From Oscheius tipulae (lineage: Eukaryota; Nematoda; Chromadorea; Rhabditida; Rhabditidae): a stretch of DNA of 64,000 bases. How positions within the stretch are numbered: position 1 is the first letter of the stretch; every line of letters begins with the position of its first letter. The translations under genes and the position numbers were made by a program. The stretch lies in assembly GCA_037178975.1 (NCBI GenBank), contig JASJZH010000004.1:3038001-3102000 (forward strand). The letters are read 5' to 3'. This document shows, in pieces, positions 1-12,925 of the stretch. The notes beneath the pieces were generated by a model. It ran no database searches. It was not told the DNA's origin and saw only the letters and a program-made list of their open reading frames with translations.

Positions 1-806
1 CTGGATCTCAAGGCCAGAGTCTGGGACGTTCGTATGTATAAGCAGATGCATAGCTATGCTCTCCCATACGGGCTCAGTCGAGTCACTATCAGCCAGAGCA
101 AGATGGTTGCCTGCGCTGTGGGAAATACTGTTCAGGTTAACTTTTTTTCCTTGCAAGCTAATGTCTATTCAGATCTTCAAAGACATGCACCTGGGCACAT
201 GTCATGAGCCATATCTGACCCACAACTGCCAGGGACCAGTTCACGATCTCGCCTTCGTCCCATTCGAAGATGTTTTGGGTGTTGGTCACGCGGGAGGGTT
301 CACGAGTATGCTTGTTCCCGGAGCAGGAGAGGCTAACGTCGACGCCTTCAAGGCTAATCCCTACGAGACCAAAAAGCAGAGGAAAGAGAGGGAAGTCAAA
401 CAGCTTCTTGACAAGGTCTGTCACTTATGTTTCCTCCAAAAAAAAACAATCTTTCAGCTGCAACCCGATCTCATCTGTCTCGATCCTAATGATATCACCA
501 AAGTCAACGAGACGCTGCTTGAACAGGCGGAAGAGGAGCGAAAGAAGATTCTCTACGTTCGACCAGTTCCCATCGAATACACGCCTCGACACAAAATGCG
601 CGGAAAGGGCTCCGGAGGCCACAAGGTTTTTATACTATGACTGATTAACATACTTGTTTCAGGAAATGCGCAAGCAGATCGTCAAGGGAGACATGCGTGT
701 CGACTACAACAAACAAAAAGAAGACCTCGAGAAGGAGCTGTTTGGTCGAGGCGAAAAACACGAATCGGCCGTTCCGAAGAAGGTTCTCGACCGATTCAAA
801 CAGTAG
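1..806 (+). CDS. WDR46: WDR46/UTP7 small-subunit processome WD-repeat protein, 3' part
   Basis: This is the last part of a WD-repeat nucleolar protein of the UTP7/WDR46 (BING4) family, which acts in the small-subunit processome during 18S rRNA maturation. The open frame enters from the left edge, so the 5' part and most WD repeats are missing. The visible exons carry the final blade (LDLKARVWDVR) and the conserved BING4CT region with VHDLAFVPFEDVLGVGHAGG and the SMLVPGAGEANVDAFKANPY signature. They end in a Lys/Glu-rich tail that stops at TAG 804-806. Introns of about 37-42 bp lie at 136-172, about 418-459 and about 628-662. The family match is strong; exon joins were inferred from GT-AG and frame. 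The gene converges on the innexin gene to its right, with about 140 bp between the two stop codons. Confidence 0.85.
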
Positions 807-943
807 AAGTTTTTGTTTTGTTGTTATTCGTTGTTCTTGTTACCTGAATTGTTATCAGCACCATTTTCTCGGAATATGCAGTTTAATAGGCACCTTTTTC
901 TCAAGCTCATGGGAGGATCAGAAGTGATATTGAATGTACAAGT

Positions 944-2811
944 CTACAGATTGACCTTGCTGAGTCTACGGCTGTTAGGTTTGCTCGACTTCCTGGAAGA
1001 CGGCGCAGTCTCTTCTTCACTGCTATCAAAACGATGCATTTCTCCAATTTCAGCGTCATCCACACTTACAGTTCGCTGCATCGGACCGGCTATCGACTTC
1101 TGAAATACATGTTTGTTCCACTAGGACTAGAGACCAACTCTCGGATTTCTGTGACGAGAACCGTGGCCGTCAGGAGATGTTGTCTGGGCACCTTTCAGCT
1201 GACCGGCAATGTACGGCAGCATCTTATCCATCTGTTTCAAGGCTCTGAACTTGTTTTTCCTCTTTTTTTAGTGCTCGCCCTACTGTCTCTGTTCCTCGAT
1301 GTCCCAGAAGTTCTTCCAAAGAGCGCTGATCAAGTCAGTGGTGAAGACGACGTCCGCATGTTGAGCAATCAGTTGGAGTAAGAAGACTCCGTCCAGACCG
1401 AGGTACTTGTCAAGGAATTTGTCTACTCTTTCTCCTAAAACGATACTTCTAAAGGCAATATTCGAGTGTACAGACGAGTAGTTTTGTCCCTGTACTTATC
1501 GTAGTCTTCACTCATTTCCAATCGGCTGAACACAAAATGTTCTTTAGCGGTTCGATTGAAGATGAGGAACAACCAACTGAACATGTTGCAGAGGGTGAAA
1601 CTGCTTAGTATAATGTACCTCAAGAAACTTATGGTTAGGGGACTGTACTCTCAACTCACCAAGCCCACAGAATGATAAATATCTTCTCTGTCAGAATGTT
1701 CAGTAGTAGAACACTGGATATGAATTAGATGATTATGAAAGCAACAAGTACTTACCACTGAACCGTGTGTACTTGGATATTCGCCATTTCTCTGACCTAA
1801 ACTCATGTTATCTAAGTTTGGAAATCATCGACCGATACCTCGAAATCGCAGAGAGTCACCCTGGGGAAGAGGCCGTTGTCCATCCAGGTCTCATTTCCCA
1901 CGAAAAACGATTTCCAGACGTCGAATCCAAGCCTTTCCGGGACCTTATCTCTCGGCAGGAGATAACTAACTATCAGCTTTGATTGTAGCATAACGTTTAC
2001 GAGGAAGGCGAACTTGGCAAGAAAGTAGATAAAGACGACGTAATGGGAAGAATATTTAAGGTTGAGAAAGCGGAGAATCTTGTGAGGTACGAGTTTCTTC
2101 TGGAGTTACACACGTAAAACTTTCTCGTTATTGACTCACCAATTTCAGTCTTTTCTGGAATCTAAGAGCGCCGGTCAAATGAACACAGAGTGCATGAACA
2201 TTTCCTTGTTTTACATTCGGGACAGCGTTGTGCTCATCGCTGGCCGTCCTCAAGATCTCTCCAACTCTCATACCTGGATTCTGTACTTCAAACGAACGAA
2301 CGAATGCTTTACCACTCTGACTGGCAAAATATTTCCAAATCAAACAAGGAAGTCGGAAACACGCGGCCTCGAATAGAAGGAAGAAGGGCAACCATTGGTA
2401 GTAAGCGACCTGAACCTTTAAAAATTGAGTTGACTCATGTGACGCTGAAGTAGCGAGAAATAGATTCAAACCTTCTTTTTGGCCTTGTCCGAGTCTCCAT
2501 CGATTCCGGCTATCGCCTCGTTGAAGGGGAGAAAGTATGTATCTTGAGACCAACAGTAGTTCTCGGCATATTGAGTCCAAGCACTGGTGAAATCAGTCGG
2601 TGTCATACACTCGATCGGCTTTCCACTGAATTCTAAAGTAAGGTGGTTATAGCTCACCAAGACTTTTGCGTTTCTCACCTTTCCATGAGACGAGTACTGC
2701 CAGACCAACAAGAAGGTTAGAAGTGAGAAAAGAATGGAGAGATGCCACCAGATCTTTTGCTCCTTGTTCATTGCTGTAGGGAACGGTATTCAAAACCCGA
2801 AATATGAACAT
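944..2811 (-). CDS. Innexin gap-junction channel protein
   Basis: A four-pass plasma-membrane protein of the invertebrate innexin family, which forms gap junctions and hemichannels. The start ATG is placed at 2811-2809 (MFIFRVLNTVPY). A 46-bp intron (2678-2633) follows the first membrane segment and joins VSWK to EFSGKPIEC. Extracellular loop 1 holds the family pattern W-x-Q-Y-x-E-N-Y-C-W-x-Q-D-T-Y-F-L-P, and the hallmark YYQWLPFFLLFEA begins TM2. Later exons give TM3, a second extracellular loop ending in TLCDFEVRE, TM4 (NILTEKIFIILWAW), and the cytoplasmic GLDGVFLLQLIAQHADVVFT motif. A Ser/Glu-rich tail completes the protein. The last intron and the stop at 944 are inferred; an earlier stop at 1127 is possible if that intron is retained. 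The family call is firm; which paralogue it is cannot be told. Confidence 0.88.
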
Positions 2812-3251
2812 GGCTGAAAGTTGGATGGAGTGGACATGAATTGAGGAAAAGGCTAAGTCTGAGAAACACAGCCATTGCGCTCAGCAAACATCACACCAGG
2901 TCGATCACTTTCAGTCAACATGTGGAAGCGCTCACGCCTTTGAGAACAAAGAAGCCGATTTCAAGTAGCATGTGAGACATTGTCAAGAAATAAACCTAGA
3001 GCATATTGTCTGGATTTGTCATAGCTGACTACAGAAGTGAGCCGATCTGACAAAAACAATTCAGAGAATCGCTTACGAGCATCTAGATTACGAAAACATC
3101 AACTCTGCGTCTCTAACATCAGCCTGAAGCATCAAGCTTTTCAGCCATTTCGAGAGAACTGAGTCGTACGGGTAAAGAAAAAGTGGTATTTCCAACAAAA
3201 AGAATGATACAGAGATAATTCATTTTGAATCATCTTATAACAATCAACAAA
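2812..3251. other. Intergenic, innexin 5' side to RPS25 3' side
   Basis: About 440 bp with no supported reading frame. It lies upstream of the innexin start (minus strand) and downstream of the RPS25 stop, so it should hold the innexin promoter and the RPS25 3' end. No specific motif can be supported. Confidence 0.5.
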
Positions 3252-3682
3252 TTACTCGACGATCACGTCCGCCTCCTTCGTGGCTCTTGTGTAGACAATC
3301 TGACCTCCGTGATGTACGATACATTTGACGAGTCCCTTGGCTTGGAGTTCCCTCAGACCGGCCTTAGCAAGAGAGGCACGAACCTTCAGACGCTCAGAGA
3401 CGACAGAGGGAGTAATAAGCTTGTAGGTGATGACCTGAAAATTAGAAATAAGCAAACTAACGGAAAGTATCAGACAAGAACGTATTGTAAATATGGAATT
3501 CTTACCTCCTTGTAGAGCTTCTCATAGGTGGCTTGATCGAACAGGACAGCGTTGTTAAGCTTGTCCCTGACCTTTCCCTTGGACCACTTCTTCTTCTTGG
3601 CCTTTCCTCCGGATCCCTCCTTCTTCTTGCCGGGAGGAGCTTTGCCTCCTTTTGGCTCAGCCTTCTTCGCCTTCGGGGGCAT
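3252..3682 (-). CDS. RPS25: 40S ribosomal protein S25 (eS25)
   Basis: Component of the small ribosomal subunit. Two exons: 3682-3506 encodes a Lys-rich N-terminus ([20 protein letters not shown]) followed by the eS25 core [28 protein letters not shown]. After a 71-bp intron, exon 3434-3252 encodes [20 protein letters not shown] through [19 protein letters not shown] to TAA at 3252-3254. The length of about 120 residues matches the family. A pyrimidine-rich acceptor-like sequence ends (CAG) at 3688, five bases upstream of the ATG, which suggests a trans-splice site or a 5'UTR intron. The gene is divergent from NCKAP1, with about 360 bp between the two starts. Confidence 0.95.
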
Positions 3683-4041
3683 ATTACCTGGAAAAAGAAA
3701 GGCTACATTGGCAACACGGAAAGGATAAGGAAAAGCGTTGAAACTTGGACTAGAACAACAGGATGAACGTTCGAATAAGCATTTTTGCTCAAAATGGGAG
3801 AAGAAAAGACATACAACTGAAACAACTGAATGGTAAAATATGAGAGAGAGTGAATATTTTTAGGGGATTCGAAGCAGGTGCAGTTGCAAGAGGTACGGTT
3901 AAAATTTCGTCGCGGGACCTATGCTCACAGTCCTTTAGTGCTATTTGAAATGGTTGCTCAGCATTCTTCATTTTTCTTTCTCTGCTGAATCTGTACTTAT
4001 ATTGAACGAATTGCTTTCAGAGCCTCTTGGCGAGGACCAAG
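3683..4041. promoter_or_regulatory. Divergent promoter region RPS25 / NCKAP1
   Basis: About 360 bp lie between the start codons of the divergent RPS25 and NCKAP1 genes. The region holds acceptor-like sequences next to each start (ending at 3688 on the minus strand and at 4020 on the plus strand). No TATA box or other core element can be supported; the promoter role is inferred from position only. Confidence 0.45.
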
Positions 4042-7000
4042 ATGGCGTATAAAATGGATCCGAATCAACTGAAGTTCGCAGAAAAACTTGTGATCTTGAA
4101 CGACAGAGCTGTCGGAATGTTGACAAGGCTCTATAATATGAAGAAGGGAGGCACTTCAGGTATTTTTTAACCTCATCTAGATTATTTACTCTCTCAGATT
4201 CAAAGGCAAAGCCACAATTCCTACAAGACAAACAGATGGAGGGTGCTATAAAACATGTTGTTAAAAAGTTTCCAGTTGTCGATACGAGGTCAAATCAGGT
4301 CAGTGCTGCTTCAGCGTTTTATCTTACCACGCTGCTTTAGTCGACGTTTCACTATGCAGCCAGTATTAAAGACGAAATTCTTCGAGCTAGTTCCCTTTAC
4401 TACTACACATTCGTCGACCTGATGGAGCTCAAGGACAATATTATGGGACTTCTCACATTGATGGATGCTGCACAGTGTCAATTGGATGTTGTATGTTTAG
4501 CATCCCTTTTTTTATTGCTTTTCAGACTTACAACTACGAACTTACCTCCAGCTACTTGAATCTTGTTGTGAACATCGTGTCTCTAATGGTTCTGATGTCC
4601 CGAATAGAAGACAGGAAAGTAACTATCGGTTGGTCTTTCCTTCAGCTTCCACGACACCTCATCTTCAGGACTGTTTAATGCAGCACACGATTTGACTCAT
4701 GGAAGCAGTGAATCATCATTCCCCCGACTCGGTCAAATGATCTTGGATTACGACCAGCCGTTGAAAAAGTTATCCGAAGAGTTGGGACCCTTGAATCGAG
4801 TACAATTTTTAAGTCTACAAAGTTTCAATACTTGTTTTAGTTGATGCATCAGGGGCTGGCCTCAGTAGCATCTGTCTATGTCCGACGTAATTTGACGGCT
4901 GATAAATGGAGAGCAGCCCAAATCCTTTCTCTAACTGCCAATCCTCAGCAGATTCTTTACGCGGCTCAAACGGACACGGTATTTTCGTTTTCAAGGCACT
5001 AAACACTTATGTTTTCAGATAGCATGTGAGTATCTGTCGCTCGACGTCATGGATCGATGGATCGTCTGTAAGTTCATTTTTGAAACCATGTGCAATCTAT
5101 TTCTCAGTATGTACAACAGTTTGCCATAGCTCCCTTCTGAATGATTCCACTGTCTATCAACTTTGGCAACACAGTCTTCAAATGGGAATGTGTATCCGGT
5201 TATTCCGCGACGAGGTTAGAACAAAATGTTGCCTTTAAAAAAGTAGTATAAGGTCTTCCATATACATATCGAATTGGTCCAGTTTTACGACACAATAAAA
5301 GGATACTCGAAGAAAAGTGCCGAAGTCAAGGAGCATCTCTCGGTCGCCCTTCAGCAAAGGTTTTTTTTTAGTGAGGTTTGCATAGTAAGACTTCTAGTGC
5401 TACCATCCATGCCGAACGACGACGATTTTTGAGGTCGGCATTGAAGGAGCTGATTCTGCTCGTCAAAGATCAACCAGGACTGCTCGGTCCTAAAATTCTG
5501 TTTGTCTGGATGGCGTTATCATTCAGCAGAGACGAGGTTTTAGAGTTTTTCAGCCTGTTCGTAAACACAATTTATAGGTTTTGTGGCTTCTACGACATAT
5601 CCACGTGTGGCCTTCATCTAAAAAGGGAAATAAAGGTGTCGACGAGCTTCAGGACAAACAACTCTCGGAACTGCTTTATTATATTTGCGAACTTCGTGAG
5701 CTGGTCCTTCGTTACAGCGGAGTTATTCATCGCTACTATCTTCAGGTAGTTTTCCACCCGGATAGACTTATTGCCATTTGTAGTATGTCGCTCGATTCGA
5801 TGCTATTGCGACGGAGGAAACGATTCGAGGACTCAGCAATCTTCAGGAGGATGACCGGATTCTTCTGGCCGACTTCTCCGCCAACATTTCCAATATCAAC
5901 TCGGATACGGATCTCAGAGCTCTGAGACTGGACTGGTTCCGATTCCAAGTACATTTTCCTCTTCATTCTTCTTCAATATGAGTTTAGGCTAGAACCAGTC
6001 TCGGACGTTCGTCCTTCGCCTTGTTACATCACAAAAAGCTGGCGATTATCATGAATACGAATGTCTTCCATCTGAAAATGATTGACAATCAGGAAGAAAT
6101 GCTCAAAGAAGTCAGCGACCTCAGCATCTATTGTTTCCATGCGAAACTCTTCGAGAAGCACATCGACCAATGTCTCACTCATCCTGCTCAGTCCCGATTT
6201 GCCGTCTCTTTTGCCCGCATCTGCGGTCATTTCACAAGCTGTCTCCATGAAATGTGTCCTGAGGAAAAACCACACATTCTCGAGAGGGTAGGTGGTCATT
6301 TGCTCTAAATATATCAATTCTAGTCCCTCGGAGTTTGCAACAGTGTTCTAGACCGGATTTGTCGTACCGCAAGTGAAGTTATAGCTCTTCTGTGTGAACA
6401 CGAGTACAAAATGTCTGAGCAGACCAGTGCCACACAGGTATTTTTTGACTTAGGCAAAATAAGACCTATTACAGGTAGCATTGGTTATTGCTCAAGAGCT
6501 GCATAGATCGAAAGGAAGCAAACATGTTCAGCAGCAAATTGATCACAGCAGGCCAGGAGACGAGAGTTTAAGAGCCGATAGGCAGAAACTCACTTATCCC
6601 GACAAAATGCATACTGCTCTTGGTAGGTTACTATCAACTGCTTCAAATATAATTTCAGTCGAAATTTGCACCGGTCTCGGACAGTATCGTCAAATCCAAG
6701 TGTCGGATCATACATTCGCCCCAAGAGAATACCTCTCCCAGCATTTGGAAAACAAATTTGTCGAGCTGATTCTGCATATGGCTGTCATCGATGGTAATAT
6801 TCCGCGACGTCCATCTGATCTCTTCATGGCAGTTCAGGCCTACATGGCCGTTCTGCAAAATATTGACACTTGCAGTAGGTCCTTCTTAATTCTGTAACCT
6901 GTTGGTTGCAGTTACTGTCGACATTACACGCTTATTCAACAACGCTCTGCTACAGCAGACGCAGCCAGTAGATTCGAAGAATCGAGAAACTATTACTTCG

Positions 7001-8323
7001 ATTTACACCAAATGATATGTTTCTGTTATTTGCTAACTTCATTTTTGACTTTTAAGTATCTCGAAGTTGTTCTTCGAAGATCGGCAATGGGAACGATTGT
7101 GTGGAGCGATCATCTACAGGCCATGATTGCCTCTGGACCTAACCCCTTCTCACCCGAACAGTATACGGATCCTCATGGTTGGTAATACAAGACTTCTTTG
7201 TCAACTCTTCTTTAGAACTGCGCTGTCTTGTCCAGCTTCTCGGACCATACGGGGTCAAGTACTTCTCGGAACGACTGACATGGCATGTAGCCTGTCAAAT
7301 TCACGAAATGCACAAGCTGGTCCAGCAGAACAAGGAATGTCTCAATGCGGCCAGGCAGCAGTTCGACAATCCAGAGAAAATGCGAGAAATCATGAGTATT
7401 TTATGCGCGGAGCACAAGGAGAAGAAGGTAACTCTCTCCAGTTTTGCTTCCATAATCTCTTTTTAGACCGGAAATATACAAACCTCGACAGCAGACTGTA
7501 TACTTCAACGAACGGCCATCGTTGGGCAAATCTTCTCGTTCCGAGACGCTCTTCACATGGCTCTAAAACAGGTAAAGGCATAGTTTTGCATTGAAAGCTC
7601 TCTTGGTACAGGTGCTGGCTCACAGACTCCCCTTTATGACATCCACTTTTACCAATCTCTACGAATCGCTGGACGAAAACGGCAAAACGGTTTGTTTTGT
7701 TTATTACCTTAAATATTCGAGTAAAGGCAGTAGCTGAGCTGGCCTCATCTATGGGACAACATTGTCCGGTGGACATTGCTCTTGTGAAGACGGTCTCTGC
7801 CCAAACTCATCCCTACAGCGCCGAAGAATTCTATAATTTGTCTTGTCTTCTGCTGGTCGGGATCGCCGTCTCTCTGCCGCGACTTGCCAGCATCGAAACA
7901 GCCCTTTATAAGCCGAGCATTCGAGGTTTTTACTGTCAATTTGAATATCACCCCATATCTAAGCAAACAACAACAATTCGCATTGTATTCCGTTAGCTGT
8001 GAACACGATGGCCGGTGCTCTGTTCAATCTTCATCAGAAGGGAGACACAATGCACCGAATCAAGGAGTTTCTGGCCTTGGCATCGAGCTGTATTCTCAGA
8101 AATGCTTGTGACGGCGAAACGGACAAAGATTCCTGCAGAAATCAGTCGGCCCTTTACATAATTCTTGAACAGGTAATCCTTTCTAGAAGCTTTCCTAAAG
8201 ATACTTCAGATGGTGGACAGCTGTGACTGGCTGACAATGGATATTCTGGAAAGATGTCTGCCATACAATCTAGTTCGAACCGCCTATCAGCATTGCTATG
8301 ATATGGAGAAGGCACCTGCTTAG
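4042..8323 (+). CDS. NCKAP1: NCKAP1/HEM (Nap1) WAVE regulatory complex subunit
   Basis: The Nap1/HEM subunit of the WAVE (SCAR) complex, which links Rac signalling to Arp2/3 actin branching. The start [20 protein letters not shown] followed by [15 protein letters not shown] matches the family N-terminus. Further matches run through many exons separated by introns of about 35-60 bp, including [54 protein letters not shown], and [20 protein letters not shown] in the C-terminal half. The last exon ends YDMEKAPA before TAG 8321-8323. HEM proteins are usually about 1,100 residues, which fits this span. The acceptor-like TTGCTTTCAG ends at 4020, 21 bases before the ATG. No frame breaks were seen in the exons I read. 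The exact exon count was not worked out. Confidence 0.92.
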
Positions 8324-8381
8324 ATGTCTTTCCGAATCCATGGCTTTACTTTACGGGAAATCCAGACCGGTTATTAATTAC

Positions 8382-8620
8382 TGTAAAAGCTCTAATATAA
8401 GCACCCTTACGTAAGATACACGCATTTACGTATTCGCGTTTTTCGGGGTCAAGACGGCTTTTTCTGTCCTTCTGATGTCCTGCACAGTTGTAGCCCGTGA
8501 TTTGCTCTACAACTTTGCAGAGCATTGTAAAGTCAGAAAAGCCGTCTTGACCGCGAAAAACATGAATACGTAAATGCATATTTCTTACGTAAGGGGGTGC
8601 TTGTATTAAAACTTTTACGG
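8382..8620. repeat. Foldback (long inverted repeat) element
   Basis: Two arms of roughly 110 bp face each other around a centre near 8500. The left arm runs from the GTAAAAG block (8383) through CACCCTTACGTAAG, CATTTACGTATTC and GTCAAGACGGCTTTTTCTG. The right arm carries their reverse complements in mirrored order, ending with CTTTTACGG at 8620. Near the centre GTTGTAG (8488-8494) pairs with CTACAAC (8507-8513). Arms match imperfectly, with small indels. The element sits 3' of NCKAP1 and 3' of the convergent GPCR gene. It resembles a foldback or MITE-type non-autonomous transposon; no transposase is visible and no target-site duplication was confirmed. Confidence 0.75.
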
Positions 8621-8856
8621 TATATGTTTGCATTTCTTCTATGCCATCCCTTTACGGAAAACTAGTCTGTAGCTCAGCATTATTGCCAAATTGTACATGT
8701 TTCACTTAACCCCTTTTTTCTCATTTAATAATCTCATTTTATAGATGAAGCTTTAGCATTTAACACGTAAAATTCTAGACATCAAGGCACATCGTATTAT
8801 GAAGAAAAAAGATCACAATGTTTAAGACGCCAGAAAGAACGGGAAAATCACAATGT

Positions 8857-10991
8857 TTAAACGCTAGAACTGCTGGATCGGGAAGAGGCTTCTTCCTCCT
8901 TACACTCCCCGAATCCCTGATCTCGTCCAAATCGAGCCAGTTCCTGATAATTGCGTTGGTTGGCCGCCAGAGATGCTCGAGCCATAATTAAGGTTCCAAT
9001 GCCCGTGGTTTTCACCTAAACGAGTTGACTGGATACTGTCAAAAAAGCGGAAAGGCGGTGAGGTGGGTAAGTGGTCTACAGAAATCACGAGGAAGTTGGA
9101 ATGACGATAAACGGCGACTGAGAGGGCAGATGACAGATAGGAATAGAGGATTCAAAAAAGACAAACCTCGAGATACGTGTGACCGGAAGACGAGCGAAGA
9201 GGACACAGTTTCAAGTCGTCATCAATCGGATCGTATAGCTTTCTTTTCGCTCGAACACTGCTTGGAAGAAAGGGGAAGACATTCGAGAGATGGGATCTGA
9301 TGCTCTTTTTCACCTGTAGGTTGGATTTCTCTTCCAAATCAGTCAGAAAACTACCTCTCTTCGGATCTGTTTGTCATTAATGCAATAGATAGGAAGACGA
9401 AGAGCACATGCCAGAATCGGAAGGAAAGAAGAAATATCGCTGACGACGGCGTAAAAACCTTAAATAGTATGCCGTAAATACCAACAAAAACACTGAACCC
9501 TCGTTCGCCTGAAGAGAACCAATGTCAATTGTCTCCCAGAATGCAATGACCACATCGACCACATTCGATACCAAATAACAGGTGACCACCTGAATAAAGG
9601 GGTATGTTTTTGTGCATAACTATATTACCAGAACGAGCATTCTGGTGACTGCTCGGAGACGGGACCGAAGACGAGTTGTACCACCTCTGAACAAGGTCGT
9701 GTCCGTCACTCAATCATTCATACCTGTTACCAACAGTCACAGACAGGACAAGAGCCTTCACAGTTTGGTCCCTGTCTGTCTTTCGGACGTTCCGGACGAT
9801 CATAATGTTCGAATAGGCCAAGACAACAAAGGGAAAAAAGACGGTGATGATCTTTCGGAGCCAGAACTTCCAAATGGCGTCCATCAAGGGCGAGGGGAAG
9901 AGTCGTACCGCGACTAGACCCATACTGCTGAATCCACTACATTCCTCGTATCGAATGACCTATATGTTTCCAATTACATTGACTATTTCCTAAAAAAAGA
10001 TACCGCGACTTCGAAGAAGACAGTTCCTTTGAGAATGAGACTGGCCAAGAAGCAGAAGACAATGACGAGTTTTCGTTGAGCTGCCAGTCGACGGAACATA
10101 TGTATCGCTCTGCAAATCTATCTTTTCCTCCCGCATCTCGGGTGCAAGCCAATTTTCGTCTAAAGTGTTCCGTGTACTCGTTCATCCCAGGAATAGGTCG
10201 CGATTCGTCTTCAAATGAGGCTATTTTCACCCGTTTTCAGTCTTCTCATCTCCTCGTAGTAAACTAACCGATTGTCGCCTGTCTGCAGAAATCGTTCGAT
10301 GGTGACTGCCATCAGAAGGAAAGAGGCCCAAGAGAGCGTTACATGGGATACAGTGAAGGCCACTCTCAGACAGTGATGCCATGCGTAGAAGAGAGTCAAC
10401 GAATGGAAGTAGTCCGTGTAGACCTGTACTTGGATTGTTTCAGTTTGATTGATCAAAAGACCTGAGTGCACATGATGAAGATGTAGGAGAGACTGATAAA
10501 CGTATCACAGCCGGCCATCCATTGGAGATAAGTCAGATTCCGTTTTCGAAGGGTGGTCGAGGTTCCAAAGACGTAGAAAAGAAGACTGTTATGGATGATA
10601 CTGACTAGGGCGGTTAGAAGACCAAGAACTCCCACAAAGGCCATCTTCCATTCCTGCAAAAGAGAGAAGACGTGATTAATCCAATTATCAGATTCCAGGC
10701 TCAATTTATAGCCCGTGCTCTCTCGTGTTCAGATCTAGAGAGAGGGGAATATATGCCTATTAGGATTTCACGAGAGAATCACAACAGACGGCCGGCAAAA
10801 CGAGTAAACACTCAGATCTTTGGCGTATTTGTTTCGACCTCTAAGATGAAGTCTTTATCCCGTTTCCGGAAAACAACACTTTCCCTCGAGCTGAATCTTT
10901 GGCGCTGATCGTCGAAGGAAATTCGTTTACTCACCAGAAAGACCTGCGGCTGGTACTCGCACGGATCGTAGTCGACTGTCGTCGCATTCAT
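8857..10991 (-). CDS. FMRFamide-receptor-like rhodopsin-class neuropeptide GPCR
   Basis: A seven-pass receptor. The start at 10991 gives MNATTVDYDPCEYQPQVFL, a short extracellular N-terminus with an N-A-T glycosylation site. TM1 (VGVLGLLTALVSIIHNSLLF), TM2 and the loop before TM3 (YAWHHCLRVAF) follow. TM3 ends in VTIERF in place of DRY. TM4 is LVIVFCFLASLILKGTVFFE; the TM5 exon includes KIITVFFPFVVLAYSNIMIV. TM6 (LRAVTRMLVLVVTCYLVSNV) and TM7 follow. The tail is Ser-rich (EEASSRSSSSSV) and ends at 8857. TM6 is typical of the invertebrate FMRFamide-like receptor group (FRPR/DMSR). The first intron, near 10,920-10,655, is longer than usual here. An in-frame upstream ATG exists, but the N-glycosylation site and a nearby acceptor favour this start. 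The ligand is unknown. Confidence 0.8.
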
Positions 10992-12925
10992 CGCGCATCC
11001 ACTGAAAGTGAGGAACTGTGGGGATAGGGCGGAGTAGAGGCTCAAAGAGATAATTATAGAGAAGGACCCGGAACGCAGGCGCAGCTGGACAAAACGTTCG
11101 GGAAGGCACTTATATTTAGGAGTGGGGGTGTGACTCCTTTTCGGAATTTCAAATGCCACATGATGGCAGGTAATCCGGGCACATGTCATCCACTATAGTG
11201 GGGGTGCTACATAGATAAAGTTTGAGGCCGAGGATGGAACATGATGACTGTTTTCAGCGTGTGACAGAACGTGTGGGGGCATTCGAATGAAAAACCGTCG
11301 TTGTTGGTAATCTGCTTCAACGACTCTGAATATGTGACCGGAGATCTGTATTGAGAAAGAGATAAACTGAAAAGTGAGTATTCAGAGCTGTGGTCGAGTT
11401 CATAAAATGAAAACTTTTGGAGCGAACAGGTGGAACGACCGACAGCGTGGGCAGTGGTTTCTTAGAAGGGGGAGCAGTAGCATCTTTTTGCTCTCCCTCT
11501 CTCCGGAGGAAATTTGATGCGTTTTCGTGTGGAACAGACATCAGAATTGCAGAGGACAAGTCATCGAGCCAAATTTCCTAAGTAAGTTGGGCGATAAATC
11601 AAAAAAGACTTGCGCAGACCATTTGGTGAAAGGGGAGAGGGAGTTATGATAATGACCTCCATAATGATGGGGGCAGCTTCATTGCCTCTCTAGACGGATC
11701 TCGAAATGCGCACGCGTTCTCCAGATCACTTTTCATAACCAGAACAAAAACAGCCGAAAGCGGAGAGCGGCTTTATTAAGGCTCTCCAAGACGACAAAGT
11801 GTTATGATTTTGGGTGTTGTTCTGGCTGACAGGTGGGAGGAGGCGTGTTCACAGAAATGACAGAGCGAGAGGAAGACGTCAGAAGACAAGTCAACCATTA
11901 ACAGCTATGAGAATAGAGAAGAGAGACGATTGTTTACTCGCTCTCCTGCTCTTTTTTCGGGTAATTTAATAGCTGAGAAGAAGAAGCAAGACGTGAGAAT
12001 GCAAAACAGCTGAAACCCTATTCTTATGAGGAGATCGTGACTGCCAGATGTCTCTCTCGATGAGGAAACGCGGAACAGACGGCCATTTTCTTTGTCTCCG
12101 TTACTCCAGAATACGAGAGAGACTGGTCGGTGCTCTCTAACGACTGTGAGAACTCATCACTTATGCTTGAGAGTTTGCTCTTTAGCAGGTCTGTTGGAGG
12201 TCTGAATATAGGGGAGAAAAGAAGGAGAGCTACTGGAACACCTACAACAAGACGAAGCATCTCGCTGCAATTAGTCGGCGAATCTTTACACAAATTTATT
12301 CTGGGCGGGTTGCGATTAATGAGGAAGTGAGATGGGTAACACATAGTAAAGGCTATGTGGGAACAGAGGATTCTGCTTGCAAAGGCCTGGATAGAAGAGA
12401 GCAGAGAATTCCAGGAACCCGGACTGCCACAGCGGAATAACGAGATTCGCTGTCCTTTGGAAGACGAATAAGAAGAACAGAACGGCCACTTTAGTCATTA
12501 CAGTAATCTCTAGTCGTAATAGACAGGAAATACTTTAGCCGTACACCCAATACGATTGGAAAAAGAGAACCTTTAATCGGATGATGTCCAGCAGTCAATC
12601 TCGTTAGCAGACAACAGGGGTCCAAGTCATCAGGGGATTGAGAGAGTTCCTTGTGGAAGGAGTAGGTGGAAAATTTCCGGACAATTAGGAACAGAGACTG
12701 GATGAGTAAAAGAAAGGATTTAGTGACAAATTGTCTAATTACGAGCGCTATCGTGGTGGGCTCACTTCCTGATTGAAAGCGTAAGCCGACCATTCCAGTG
12801 GAATTAATGTAAGGGCTGGGAGCAGCCTTTGGTAGTGTTCCCTTGGGAGAAGATCCTTTCTTGTAATGACCTGAACTTTTCTTAATTTATCGAAGCTATT
12901 TGAAAAGAAGTCAATACTCCAATAC
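10992..12925. other. Gene-poor stretch upstream of the GPCR
   Basis: About 1.9 kb without a gene I can support. Several medium-length minus-strand frames occur (for example 12,024-12,344 and 12,491-12,793) with hydrophobic runs. They do not join into a recognisable protein, and I see no conserved motif. The part next to 10,992 is expected to hold the GPCR promoter. An unrecognised small membrane-protein gene between 12,000 and 12,990 cannot be excluded. Confidence 0.4.

Noticed and set aside
8346-8633. Minus-strand frame of 95 codons
   Set aside because: It lies inside the foldback repeat and its codons mirror the palindrome; there is no coding signature.
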